DNA of 64,000 nt, taken from the NCBI RefSeq assembly GCF_000743715.1, contig NZ_JQEY01000001.1:183406-247405 (forward strand), written 5' to 3'. Below are positions 33,990 to 42,450 of the stretch, in pieces (within the stretch, counting starts at the first letter, position 1; each line of letters starts with the position of its first letter). Below the pieces are notes generated by a model. It did not search any database. It saw only the letters and a program-made list of their open reading frames with translations, and had not been told where the DNA came from. Source of the DNA: Palleronia rufa. GTDB lineage: Bacteria; Pseudomonadota; Alphaproteobacteria; Rhodobacterales; Rhodobacteraceae. The position numbers and the translations under genes were made by a program.

Positions 33990-34454
33990 ATGAAGTCCAC
34001 CCCCGCAGCGATGATTCCGGCCTGGGCGCTGGCCTTCGCGCTGGCCGCGCCAGCACTGGCGGACTCCGGCGATATCGTGGTCAGGGATGCCTGGTCGCGC
34101 GCCTCCGTTGGCGTGTCCCGCCCCGGCGTCGCCTACATGGCGATCCTCAACCCGAGCGATGAGCCCGTCACACTGACCGGTCTGCGAACCGACCTTGCCG
34201 AAAGGTCCGAAATTCACCTGACCGCCACCGATGGGCAGGGCGTCAGTTCGATGACCCCGGCAGGAGACATCGCGATCGCGCCGGGCGAAACGGTCCTGCT
34301 GCAGCCGGGCGGCCTGCACGCCATGCTGATGCAACTCCGGCGCCCGATGCAGGACGGTGAGAGCTTTGCGTTGACGCTGACGTTTTCGGACGGCGGCGAG
34401 GCGACAGTCGAGGTGCCGATCATGGGCATCGCGGCGCGCGGGCCAGGCGGGTGA
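33990..34454 (+). CDS. PCuAC-family periplasmic copper chaperone
   Basis: 154-aa exported protein (signal peptide ending PALA near residue 24) of the PCu(A)C family, which carries Cu(I) to cytochrome oxidase assembly, often with SCO. Conserved features are RDAWSRASVGVSRPGVAYMAI, SEIHLTATDGQGVSSM with a His, and GGLHAMLMQLRRPM with the His-x-Met pair. AAAAGGAG precedes the ATG. The second sco gene begins within its stop codon. Confidence 0.88.
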   Translation: MKSTPAAMIPAWALAFALAAPALADSGDIVVRDAWSRASVGVSRPGVAYMAILNPSDEPVTLTGLRTDLAERSEIHLTATDGQGVSSMTPAGDIAIAPGETVLLQPGGLHAMLMQLRRPMQDGESFALTLTFSDGGEATVEVPIMGIAARGPGG

Positions 34455-35077
34455 CGCGGCGGCGCGCGCTCGTCGGGTACGGAGCGGCCGCCCTTGCCGC
34501 CCTGGCCCTGGCGCTTTTCGCCGGCTGGTGGCGCGTGGACGGGCCGGGCGCCGGACAGGCGGCCGACAGGCGGCCCCTGCCGCTGACGCAGATGGAGTTC
34601 CGGCTGACCGATCACGAAGGCCGGGCCGTCGGCCCCGATACTCTGGTCGGGAAACCGACGATGGTGTTCTTCGGCTTCACCTATTGCCCCGACGTCTGCC
34701 CCACCACCCTGTCCGATATTTCCGGCTGGCTGGACGATCTGGGCAAAGACGCCGCCGAACTGTTGAACGTCGTATTCATTACCGTCGATCCGGAACGGGA
34801 TACGGTCGCGGCCATGGCGGAATATGTCAGCTACTTCCACCCGGCGATCCGCGGCTGGACCGGGTCACAGGAACAGATCGCGCGCGCAGTCGAGGGGTTC
34901 CAAGCGACTTACGAGCGGGTTAAGACGGGAGCCAGCGAGTACACCATGAACCACACCGCCAGCGTCTTCCTGTTCGACGCGAAAGGACGCTTTGCCACGA
35001 CCATCGACTACCACGAACCGCGGGAATTCGCAGTGCCGAAGATCCGGCGCGCAATGGACGCAGAAGGGGCGACATGA
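34451..35077 (+). CDS. SCO1/SenC-family copper chaperone (second)
   Basis: 208-aa anchored SCO protein with CPDVC (Cys79, Cys83) in FFGFTYCPDVCPTTL and His168 in EYTMNHTASVF. It is clearly diverged from the first SCO protein of the same operon, suggesting different jobs such as copper insertion versus thiol reduction. GTG 34451 overlaps the PCuAC stop, and its TGA overlaps the ATG of the M23 peptidase gene. Confidence 0.88.
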   Translation: MTRRRALVGYGAAALAALALALFAGWWRVDGPGAGQAADRRPLPLTQMEFRLTDHEGRAVGPDTLVGKPTMVFFGFTYCPDVCPTTLSDISGWLDDLGKDAAELLNVVFITVDPERDTVAAMAEYVSYFHPAIRGWTGSQEQIARAVEGFQATYERVKTGASEYTMNHTASVFLFDAKGRFATTIDYHEPREFAVPKIRRAMDAEGAT

Positions 35078-36438
35078 GATTGAGATACTGGACGGCAGGA
35101 CTGGCGATGACCGGCAGTGTCTTGGCGATGGCTTCGGACCTGACGGGCGCGACACGCGAAGACTCCCTGCCGGAAGGCTCGGCAGAGGCCGCGCTGGCGA
35201 CGCCCGCGCGGGTTGCCTTGCCGGAAAAGCCGAACGCCGTCGCGCCGCAGGCCGTGGCCGGCGCCCCGTCCGCCGCGATCGATAGGGAAACCCCCGCCGC
35301 GCCGGCAGCCTCTCGCGTGTCGCCCCCGGTCGCGCCCCTGCCGGTCACCTGGGCGCGCAAGGTTGCCGCCGGCGAGACGCTCGACGCGCTCCTCGTGGAA
35401 GCCGGCCTTGCCGCTGCGGACCGCGCGGAGGCGTCGCTGGCGCTCGGCGCGGAATACGACCTGCGGCGGCTGCGTCCGGGTCACGCGGTGACGGTCGAGA
35501 CGATGCCCGACGGGACCCTGCGCAGCGTTTCGCTCGACGTCGAGGACGGCGTGCGGATCGAGGCCTTCTTCGGCGACCGGCCGTTGGTCCATGTCGTAGC
35601 CCCCGACCCCGAAACCGTGATCCTTGCAGGAGAGGCGCGCGTCGCAAGTTCCATTTTCGCCGCGCTCGACGATGCGGAAATTCCGGCGCGGTTCGCCGTC
35701 GATCTGGCACAGATGCTGGCCGGGACTATCGACTTCCGGCGCGACCTGGACGGCGACGAAACGCTGCGCCTGCTGTGGAAGGAGGCGCGCGTCGACGGCG
35801 AGACGATCGGAGAGCCCGAAATCGCCTTCGCTGCGCTCGACCTCGGGGACGCGCTCTATGAAATCGTCTGGCCCGATGACGGAACGGGCCGCGCCACGAT
35901 CTATCTCGACGGTGAGGTGGTTCGCGTCTTCGCCCAGCCGGTGGACGGCGCGCGGCTCAGCTCGGTCTTCGGCCGGCGCAAGCACCCCGTTTACGGCAAT
36001 GTGCGGATGCATACCGGCGTCGATTTCGCGGCCGCGCGCGGGACGCCTGTGCGCGCGACGGCAGCGGGGCGCGTCAGCTTCATCGGCCGTCGCGGCGGTT
36101 ATGGGCGGGTCGTCGAGATCGCCCACGGCACGGACACGATGACCCGCTACGCGCATCTGAGCGCGGTGCCGGATGGCCTTGCGGAAGGCCAGCGCGTCGC
36201 GGCCGGCGACATGATCGGCCGGGTCGGCGCGACGGGTACGGCCACGGGACCGAACCTCCATTACGAAGTGCGCGTGGATGGCCGCCCGACGGATCCGCTG
36301 TCCGACGACCGCCTGGCGGACGCCGTCGCGCGCGATGCGCAGGACGGATCTGCCGTCAACCGGCTGACCGAGTCACGGGCCCGGCTGGAGGAAACGCTTG
36401 CCAGTGACTTCGCGTCCGATCTGCCCGAAAGGCTCTGA
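35074..36438 (+). CDS. M23 (LytM/NlpD-type) metallopeptidase
   Basis: 454-aa envelope protein with a signal peptide, a low-complexity Ala/Pro linker, a middle region resembling the N-terminal domains of OapA/MepM-like endopeptidases, and a C-terminal M23 domain. Zinc ligands can be seen in MHTGVDFAAARGTPV (His, Asp) and NLHYEVRVDG (His), with RYAHLSAVP providing the catalytic His. It would cut peptidoglycan cross-links. It is coupled by ATGA to the second sco gene, an unexpected partner for a cell-wall hydrolase. Confidence 0.85.
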   Translation: MRLRYWTAGLAMTGSVLAMASDLTGATREDSLPEGSAEAALATPARVALPEKPNAVAPQAVAGAPSAAIDRETPAAPAASRVSPPVAPLPVTWARKVAAGETLDALLVEAGLAAADRAEASLALGAEYDLRRLRPGHAVTVETMPDGTLRSVSLDVEDGVRIEAFFGDRPLVHVVAPDPETVILAGEARVASSIFAALDDAEIPARFAVDLAQMLAGTIDFRRDLDGDETLRLLWKEARVDGETIGEPEIAFAALDLGDALYEIVWPDDGTGRATIYLDGEVVRVFAQPVDGARLSSVFGRRKHPVYGNVRMHTGVDFAAARGTPVRATAAGRVSFIGRRGGYGRVVEIAHGTDTMTRYAHLSAVPDGLAEGQRVAAGDMIGRVGATGTATGPNLHYEVRVDGRPTDPLSDDRLADAVARDAQDGSAVNRLTESRARLEETLASDFASDLPERL

Positions 36439-36654
36439 CGCTTGGGACGATCGTTCACCGCCCGGGGGGACGGGCCCGCGGACCGCACTATCCATCTGCG
36501 GGGATGCCGGTCAGCAACCGCCGGTTCGTCCGGACCGACGGCGCCCCGCGGTTTCCCGGCCATGAACCCGAACGGTTGTCATAAGATCTACGAAATCTTC
36601 ATCCGCGATACCGGCCCGAGGGGCGTCTTCGCGAACTCTGAAAGGATCCGACCG

Positions 36655-36942
36655 ATGTCGCATGTATTGAACAGTGGCAAAACGACAATGATCTTCACGG
36701 GATTGCTCGCGCTCGCAGCCTGTGCCGGCCCTCCCATGGACTCTACGGAGCCGGAGCCTGCCATCGCGGAAGAGGTGCTTATCCAGCTGAGCGCATTGGC
36801 GGCACCCTATCAGGATCTTCAATCCGTTCAATTGCGGCCTCAGGACGGGTGCTATTGGTACAGCCATTCCGGCCCGGTGGAAACGACCATGCTGCCGCTG
36901 CGCACGGTCGACGGCCGCCCGATCTGCGAACAGCGCCTCTAG
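36655..36942 (+). CDS. Small lipoprotein
   Basis: 95-aa protein with an N-terminal lipoprotein signal: a hydrophobic stretch followed by the lipobox LAAC (cleavage before Cys24). The short mature region has DGCYWYSHSGPVETTMLPLR and a final CEQRL, so two Cys may pair. AAAGGATC precedes ATG 36655. Function unknown. It ends before a double hairpin that separates it from the convergent L,D-transpeptidase gene, so a link to the cell wall is possible. Confidence 0.65.
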   Translation: MSHVLNSGKTTMIFTGLLALAACAGPPMDSTEPEPAIAEEVLIQLSALAAPYQDLQSVQLRPQDGCYWYSHSGPVETTMLPLRTVDGRPICEQRL

Positions 36943-37028
36943 CGGGCCGCTGCGCGGGGACATGACTTGCGCTGTTGCGTCCCAACGACCGGGAGTGGCG
37001 GCTTGGGGTCTCTTCCTTCGTGCGGGGC

Positions 37029-37073
37029 GCTGTCTCGCAGACAGCGGTCAGACCGGCGCCCGACGCCGGTCTG
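37029..37073. terminator. Double-hairpin bidirectional terminator
   Basis: Two perfect stems in tandem: GCTGTCT-CGC-AGACAGC (37029-37045) and CAGACCGGCG-CCCGA-CGCCGGTCTG (37049-37073). They lie between the convergent lipoprotein and L,D-transpeptidase genes. No T-tract follows, but the stems are strong and well placed. Confidence 0.68.
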
Positions 37074-37079
37074 GGGGGG

Positions 37080-37751
37080 TCAGCTGTTCACGGCCATCGT
37101 GCCGTCGTTCTCGGCCGGATAAAGGACGGCCGTCACTCCAAGCTCGACCTGTTCGTAGAGCGCGTTGATCTGCGGCATGACCATGCGCACGCACCCGGAA
37201 CTGGCCCGCGTACCGATCGAGCGCGGGTACGGCGTGCCGTGGATCCGAAGGTAGGTGTCGCGATCACCGACGTAGAGATACAGCGCCCGCGACCCCAGCG
37301 CGTTTTGCGGACCGGGCTCCATCCCGCCCTCATACTGCGCGTAGACTTCCGGCTCTCTCTCGATCATGTTCTGGGTCGGCGTCCAATGCGGCCATTCCAC
37401 CTTGCGCCGGATCGTATAGGTCCCCGGCTCGTAAAGTCCGCCGCGCCCGATGGCCACGCCGTAGCGCATGGCCGTCCCGCCCGTCTCGATGTGATAGAGG
37501 TACCGTGCCGTGGCATCCACGTGGATGTCACCCGGCACCAGTCCCGGACGTGCCTCGACCCGCTGCGGCATCAGGCGCGGATGCAGCCCCCAGGGGTTCG
37601 TCGTGGCCAGATCGAAATTCGGCGGAGTCACCTCGGCGTCCCAGGCGGCTTTCTGGGCGTCGGTCGGCCAAGTGCTTGCAAGAGCCGGACCGGCGAGCGG
37701 CGCGGAGAACATCGCGGCGGTGGTCGTGATGAAGTGACGTCTGGTCAGCAT
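37080..37751 (-). CDS. L,D-transpeptidase (YkuD family)
   Basis: 223-aa exported enzyme that forms 3-3 peptidoglycan cross-links or attaches proteins to the wall. A Tat-like leader (LTRRHFITTTAAMFSAP) precedes the YkuD domain. The catalytic signature holds His171 and Cys187: IHGTPYPRSIG followed by RASSGCVRM. Length and motif are normal for the ErfK/YbiS/YcfS group. Divergent from a ZIP transporter gene. Confidence 0.9.
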   Translation of the reverse strand: MLTRRHFITTTAAMFSAPLAGPALASTWPTDAQKAAWDAEVTPPNFDLATTNPWGLHPRLMPQRVEARPGLVPGDIHVDATARYLYHIETGGTAMRYGVAIGRGGLYEPGTYTIRRKVEWPHWTPTQNMIEREPEVYAQYEGGMEPGPQNALGSRALYLYVGDRDTYLRIHGTPYPRSIGTRASSGCVRMVMPQINALYEQVELGVTAVLYPAENDGTMAVNS

Positions 37752-37984
37752 TGCGAGGGTACGCTCCCGGGAATCTTTTACGTTTCACAGCTTCCTTGGA
37801 AGCGCGCTCTGACGATAGAGGGGACGCCCGCGAATGTCTTGTCACGTCACGCGAATGTGACATCGCCCGCGGCAAAGAACGGGCATCGCCTTGACCCTGG
37901 CGCCGGACATGGAATGAGTAACCGCAAGTCGCAAGGCGCCAACCGTACCGACCCGTTCGACGCAGAGTTTCCCCGGGAGGAACC

Positions 37985-38767
37985 ATGAACGAATTGTCTC
38001 CGATTGCGCTCGGATTCATGGGAAGCCTGGCAGCCGGATCGCTGACCGCCGTCGGCGCCCTGCCGGTGCTGTTCGGCCGGGTGCCGTCGCGGGCCACGCG
38101 AGACCTGGCGCTCGGATTCGCGGCCGGCGTCATGCTGGCCGCGTCGTTCTTTTCGCTGATCATCCCGGCGCTGGATGCGGCCGAGCCGATGTTCTCCAAC
38201 GGCGCAATGCCGGCCGCTGTGGTCTGCGTCTCGATCCTGCTGGGGATGGGCGCGATCGCACTGATGAACGAGCGTCTGCCCCACGAACACTTCAAGACGG
38301 GACGCGAGGGACCCGAAGCCGCGTCGCTCAGGCGCGTCTGGCTCTTCATCATCGCAATCACCATTCACAACTTCCCGGAGGGGCTTGCCGTGGGGGTGGG
38401 CTTCGGCGCGGACGGGCTGTCCGGTGGCCTGCCGCTGGCGATCGGTATCGGCTTGCAGAACGCGCCAGAGGGGCTTGCGGTCGCCGTCTCGCTGCTGGGC
38501 GAGGGCTATTCCAAGGGTCGTGCCTGGGGCATCGCCGCGCTGACCGGGCTTGTCGAGCCGCTCGGCGGTGTGCTCGGCGCCGGGATCATCACCCTGTCGC
38601 AACCGCTCCTGCCCTGGGGACTTGCCTTCGCGGCGGGTGCGATGCTCTATGTCATCAGCCATGAGATCATCCCGGAAACCCATCGCAGCGGGCATCAGAA
38701 CCGTGCCACTCTCGGCCTTGCCGTCGGGCTCGTGCTGATGCTGTTCCTCGACGTCTGGCTCGGATAG
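37985..38767 (+). CDS. ZIP-family metal transporter (ZupT-like)
   Basis: 260-aa polytopic protein with the classical ZIP motifs: helix 4 HNFPEGLAVGVGF, helix 5 QNAPEGLAVAVSLL, and a late SHEIIPETH. These are the residues that bind Zn2+, Fe2+ or related ions. It is not closely similar to the divergent ZIP at 30 kb. lspA begins 6 bp after its stop, implying cotranscription, which also fits a heavy-metal gene set. Confidence 0.88.
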   Translation: MNELSPIALGFMGSLAAGSLTAVGALPVLFGRVPSRATRDLALGFAAGVMLAASFFSLIIPALDAAEPMFSNGAMPAAVVCVSILLGMGAIALMNERLPHEHFKTGREGPEAASLRRVWLFIIAITIHNFPEGLAVGVGFGADGLSGGLPLAIGIGLQNAPEGLAVAVSLLGEGYSKGRAWGIAALTGLVEPLGGVLGAGIITLSQPLLPWGLAFAAGAMLYVISHEIIPETHRSGHQNRATLGLAVGLVLMLFLDVWLG

Positions 38768-38773
38768 GCGGCC

Positions 38774-39256
38774 ATGAACGGTTCGAATGCTCCGTTTGCT
38801 CTTGCGGCCGGTGTCGCTGTCGCCGCCTTCGGGCTCGATCAGGCGACAAAGGCGCTGGCCATCGCCAACGCCGACCTGCTTTCAGGCGGTCTGGCTGTGT
38901 TTCCGGGCTTCAACCTTGTGCTTCACCGCAACAGCGGCGTCAGCTTCGGTATGTTCGGCGATCTGCCGCCCCTTGCCCTGGTGGGGCTGGCTCTGGCGAT
39001 CGTCGCCTGGGTCGCGGTGCTTGCCTTCCGCAGCGGGCGGCGAAGCGATGCCGCGGGCTACGGGCTCATCATGGGCGGCGCGCTCGGAAACGTCGCCGAC
39101 AGGCTGCGGCTGGGCGGCGTGACCGACTTTCTGGACTTCTATATCGGCACGACGCATTGGCCGGCCTTCAACCTGGCGGACACGGCGATCTTCTGCGGCG
39201 CCGTCATCCTCTTGTTCTGGCCGCGGCGAGGCCAAGCGCCGACCAGGACCGGCTGA
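38774..39256 (+). CDS. lspA: Signal peptidase II (LspA), metal-island paralogue
   Basis: 160-aa inner-membrane aspartyl protease that cleaves prolipoproteins. Four helices are apparent. Conserved segments are DQATKALA near the N-terminus, LHRNSGVSFGMF, GNVADRLRLGGVTDFLDF and FNLADTAIF, which hold the catalytic aspartates. A second lspA copy next to Zn/Cd/Pb efflux genes is known from cad and pbr determinants, where it is PbrC. Being beside a P-type ATPase and ZIP gene, it may be such an accessory copy, assuming the housekeeping gene lies elsewhere. Confidence 0.88.
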   Translation: MNGSNAPFALAAGVAVAAFGLDQATKALAIANADLLSGGLAVFPGFNLVLHRNSGVSFGMFGDLPPLALVGLALAIVAWVAVLAFRSGRRSDAAGYGLIMGGALGNVADRLRLGGVTDFLDFYIGTTHWPAFNLADTAIFCGAVILLFWPRRGQAPTRTG

Positions 39257-39502
39257 GCGGCGCCCACGCGGCCGCGATCCGGGCCAGGTCGGGGTCTGAC
39301 CCCCTCCCGCCCCGGCACCGACGACATGCGCGCGCCGGCCCGGCTGATCGGACGCCCGCCGCGTCGGCGCCAGTCCCGCTCCGTTCGTGTCCGCGATGCC
39401 GCCGACGAAGCCGGTTCGCGCGCGGCCCAAGACGCAGCCGACATCGACGCACGGGGAAAGCCGCGCGCAACCGCCGGGCGCGATGCACCGGGCCCTTGCG
39501 CC

Positions 39503-41866
39503 CTACTGACCGGGCGCCAGCGCCCCTTGCGCCATGCGTCCGGCCACACGCTCGCCATCTCGGGGGGGCTTCGGCTTGCGGTCGGCACCGTTCAGGAGCC
39601 TCAGCGCATTGGCGACGACGACCAGCGACACGCCGACATCGGCCGCGATGGCGCCCCACATGGAGGCCATGCCGAAGGCGGTCAGCCCGACGAACAGCGC
39701 CTTTGTCGCCAGAGAGATGCCGATGTTCTGGTGGATGACCGTCATGGTCCGGCGCGAATGACCGATGAGCCAGGGAACCCTGGCGATGTCGTCGGTCATC
39801 AGCGCGATATCGGCCGTCTCGATGGCGGCGTCCGAGCCGACAGCACCCATGGCGATGCCGTAATGGGCACGCGCCATGGCCGGCGCGTCGTTCACGCCGT
39901 CACCGATCATCGCCACCACGTCGTGCGTCGCCACCAGTTCCTCGATCGCGGCGACCTTGTCTTCCGGCAGAAGCTCGGCGCGAACCTCGTCGATCCCGAC
40001 CTCCGCCGCAACGGCGCGGGCCGTGCGTTCATTGTCGCCGGTCAGCATGACGATGGTCCTGACGCCTTGCGCATGGAGTTGCGCAACGATCGCGCGGGCA
40101 TCCGGCCGGATCCGGTCGCGCAGCTCAAGCACGCCGCGCAGGCCGTCCCCGTCGCCGACGGCCACCAGCGTGCTGCCGGCGCCTTCGATCCGGTCGCGCA
40201 GATCCGAAGGCACGGCGGCGCCGAACCCCTTTTCCGCGGCGAACCGGTCGGAGCCCAGCCAGACGGCGCGCCCCCCAAAACGCCCCTCAAGTCCGCGGCC
40301 AGGCACCGTCCGCGTGTCTTCCGCCGCCGCGACGGTCACGCCGGTCCGCTCGGCCCGTGCCAGAATGGCGCGCGCCAGCGGATGCGACGACCGCGCCTCC
40401 AGCGATGCGGCCAGCGCCAGCAGGTCGGATTCCGATGCGTCGCCAAACGCATGCACCGCCGCCACCTCCGGCTCGCCCATCGTGATGGTGCCGGTCTTGT
40501 CCATCGCCAGCGCCGTCGTCCGGCCCGGCGCCTCGACATAGGCGCCGCCCTTGATCAGCACGCCGGCGCGCGCGGATGAGGCGAGCGCGGCCACGATCGA
40601 GACCGGCGTCGAGATCACCAGCGCGCAGGGACAGGCAATGACCAGAAGGACAAGCGCGTTGTAGAACCAGAACGACCAGGCCCCGGTGATCAGAGGCGGC
40701 ACCAAAGCCAGAAGGACCGCCAGAACCATGACGGCGGGGGTGTAGATACGGGCGAACTTCGCCACCCACTGCTCGACCTCGGCGCGGCGGGAATGGGCGT
40801 CGCCGACCATGCGGATGATCTTGGCCAGCACCGTGTCCGACGCCGCCTTGGTGGCGCGCACCGTCAGCGTACCCTCGCCGTTGATCGTCCCGGCGTAGAC
40901 CTCGTCGCCGGCTTCCTTGGGGATGAGTGCGCTCTCGCCGGTGATCGGGGCCTGATCGACCGCGCCGGCTCCGTCCGTCACCTCGCCGTCCAGCGGGATG
41001 CGATCCCCGCCGCGCACCACGAAGCGGTCGCCCACGGCGACCTCTCCGGCGGGCACGGTCGCCTCCGTGCCATCGGGCCGGATCACCCGCGCCGTGGGCG
41101 GCGCAAGGTCCAGCAGCGCCGAGACGGCATTGCGCGCGCGCCCCACGCTCCAGCTTTCGAGGTAAAGCGAGAGCGAGAAGAAGAAGGCGACGGTGGCGGC
41201 CTCGAAGTACTCGCCAAGCCCGATGGCGCCCGCCACGGCGACCACCATCAGCAGGTTCATGTCGGGCGACAGCCGGCGCGCCGAGGACCAGGCCTTGGGC
41301 GCGACCAGCCAGACGCCGAACAGGATCGCCAGCGCGAAGAGGCCGGCCTCGGGGAGCGGCATCGGAGAATCTCCGTGTCCGGAGAATATGTTGAGCGCGC
41401 CGCCCATGCCGGACTCGGTCATGTGCCAGACGAACCCCGCCAGCCAGAATCCGCCGCTGAGGGCGGTGAACCACTTCTGCCGGTTGAGATGGGCCGCCTG
41501 GTCAGCCGCCGCGTTGTCCGCGTCCCACGGTCTGGCCGTCATCCCCGTGTCCGCGACCAGGTCCACGATCTTTTCGTCGGAAACGGTCGCCGCGCTGTCC
41601 AGAACGGTCATGCGCCCGTTGATGACGTCGAAGGCCAAATGCTCGGACCCGCCGACCGCCGGCCCGACGACCTTGTTCAGGATCGACACCTCCTCGGCGC
41701 AATCCAGCCCGCTGACCTGGAAACTCCGGCCTTCGACCGGCCCGGAAGGCGCGACAACGCCGCAGGCAGAGGTGCCACCGCAGCAGGCGCTGCCTTCGTG
41801 CCGGTGGCCCGACGGGTGGTCGTGATCGTGGCTGTGCGCGTGCTTGTGGGCGGGATCGGATGACAT
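39503..41866 (-). CDS. Zn/Cd/Pb-exporting P1B-type ATPase (ZntA/CadA-like)
   Basis: 787-aa ATP-driven exporter of divalent soft metals. The N-terminus is His-rich with several Cys (HKHAHSHDHDH, then GSACCGGTSACG). A heavy-metal-associated domain follows whose usual CxxC is reduced to GLDCAEEV (Cys56 only). Typical motifs follow: the transmembrane CPC in VIACPCALVISTP near residue 412, DKTGTIT near 454, and GDGVNDAPAMA toward the C-terminus. It is preceded by a 19-bp-spacer MerR-type promoter and convergent with lspA. Confidence 0.92.
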   Translation of the reverse strand: MSSDPAHKHAHSHDHDHPSGHRHEGSACCGGTSACGVVAPSGPVEGRSFQVSGLDCAEEVSILNKVVGPAVGGSEHLAFDVINGRMTVLDSAATVSDEKIVDLVADTGMTARPWDADNAAADQAAHLNRQKWFTALSGGFWLAGFVWHMTESGMGGALNIFSGHGDSPMPLPEAGLFALAILFGVWLVAPKAWSSARRLSPDMNLLMVVAVAGAIGLGEYFEAATVAFFFSLSLYLESWSVGRARNAVSALLDLAPPTARVIRPDGTEATVPAGEVAVGDRFVVRGGDRIPLDGEVTDGAGAVDQAPITGESALIPKEAGDEVYAGTINGEGTLTVRATKAASDTVLAKIIRMVGDAHSRRAEVEQWVAKFARIYTPAVMVLAVLLALVPPLITGAWSFWFYNALVLLVIACPCALVISTPVSIVAALASSARAGVLIKGGAYVEAPGRTTALAMDKTGTITMGEPEVAAVHAFGDASESDLLALAASLEARSSHPLARAILARAERTGVTVAAAEDTRTVPGRGLEGRFGGRAVWLGSDRFAAEKGFGAAVPSDLRDRIEGAGSTLVAVGDGDGLRGVLELRDRIRPDARAIVAQLHAQGVRTIVMLTGDNERTARAVAAEVGIDEVRAELLPEDKVAAIEELVATHDVVAMIGDGVNDAPAMARAHYGIAMGAVGSDAAIETADIALMTDDIARVPWLIGHSRRTMTVIHQNIGISLATKALFVGLTAFGMASMWGAIAADVGVSLVVVANALRLLNGADRKPKPPRDGERVAGRMAQGALAPGQ

Positions 41867-41897
41867 GATCGGACCTCTGACTATCCAGTTCCCGTCG

Positions 41898-41928
41898 CAG
41901 ATAGCCCCTACAGCAACTAGAGCTTCAA
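41898..41928 (-). promoter_or_regulatory. MerR-type promoter (19-bp spacer) of the P-type ATPase gene
   Basis: On the minus strand TTGAAG (41923-41928) and TATCTG (41898-41903) are separated by 19 bp. The spacer carries the dyad-like CTCTAGTTGCTGTAGGGG, close to the CTATAG...CTATAG type bound by CadR/ZntR/PbrR regulators. An over-long spacer is the hallmark of MerR-activated promoters. The MerR gene at 31663-32091 is the obvious candidate activator. Confidence 0.78.
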
Positions 41929-42004
41929 GAGGGAATTATCGCTGAGCGTCAGTAATGTGTGATCGGCAGCGATTTCGTTTCCTTTAGATCGCGCCGACGG
42001 CCTT

Positions 42005-42033
42005 CGCGGGGGGCGCGAACGGCCGCCCCCGCG
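42005..42033. terminator. GC-rich hairpin downstream of bigR
   Basis: CGCGGGGG (42005-42012) pairs perfectly with CCCCCGCG (42026-42033) around a 13-nt loop, about 80 bp past the bigR stop. It is followed at once by the 12-bp palindrome CGGAACGTTCCG (42034-42045). There is no T-tract, so terminator function is tentative. Confidence 0.4.
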
Positions 42034-42111
42034 CGGAACGTTCCGGAAGCACGGGTCTGACCCGCTATCCGGAACAGGCCGTCGCCTGGGTCCGATGAAC
42101 AAGCCTTCCGG

Positions 42112-42450
42112 TCACTCGGGCGCGCAATAGATCAGGTAGAGCGCCTCGATCATCTGATGCACACGCGGATCGGCGATGCGGTAGAAGATCGTCTGACGGT
42201 CGCGGCGCGTGGCGACCATCCCCGCATCGCGCAACCGCGCCAGATGCTGGCTGAGCGCCGATTGGCTGAGCTCCAGCTGCGACTGCAGCGCTCCGACCGA
42301 TTGCTCGCCCTCCAGCAGGTGGCACAGAACCATGAGCCTGCTGGCATTCGACAACAGTCCGAGCTGTTCGGCGACCTCAGCAGCGCGCGCCTGCAAAACC
42401 GGCAAGGACGGGCGGTTCGCTGAAATATTAGTGTTGACTAATTTAGACAT
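42112..42450 (-). CDS. bigR: BigR-type ArsR-family persulfide-sensing repressor
   Basis: 112-aa winged-helix repressor. The core NASRLMVLCHLLEGEQSVGAL, the recognition helix QSALSQHLARLRDAGMV and the wing RRDRQTIFYRI fit BigR and SqrR. Cys43 and Cys109 occupy the two positions oxidised to a disulfide or polysulfide bridge by persulfides. It is divergent from the YeeE-dioxygenase-rhodanese operon, and an inverted repeat 5-20 bp upstream overlaps the promoter region. It would derepress the operon when sulfide or persulfide accumulates. Confidence 0.88.
   Translation of the reverse strand: MSKLVNTNISANRPSLPVLQARAAEVAEQLGLLSNASRLMVLCHLLEGEQSVGALQSQLELSQSALSQHLARLRDAGMVATRRDRQTIFYRIADPRVHQMIEALYLIYCAPE

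Noticed and set aside
37811-37830. CTCTGACGATAGAG as a MerR site upstream of the ZIP gene
   Set aside because: It resembles half of a MerR dyad, but no usable -35/-10 pair with a 19-20-bp spacer flanks it.
39275-39310. GGGGTC-T-GACCCC inverted repeat between lspA and the ATPase gene
   Set aside because: The loop would be a single base, leaving a weak 4-bp effective stem and no T-tract, so it is not called a terminator.
42034-42045. CGGAACGTTCCG palindrome as a regulator site
   Set aside because: It lies downstream of bigR, far from any start codon, and matches no known operator of a regulator in the window.
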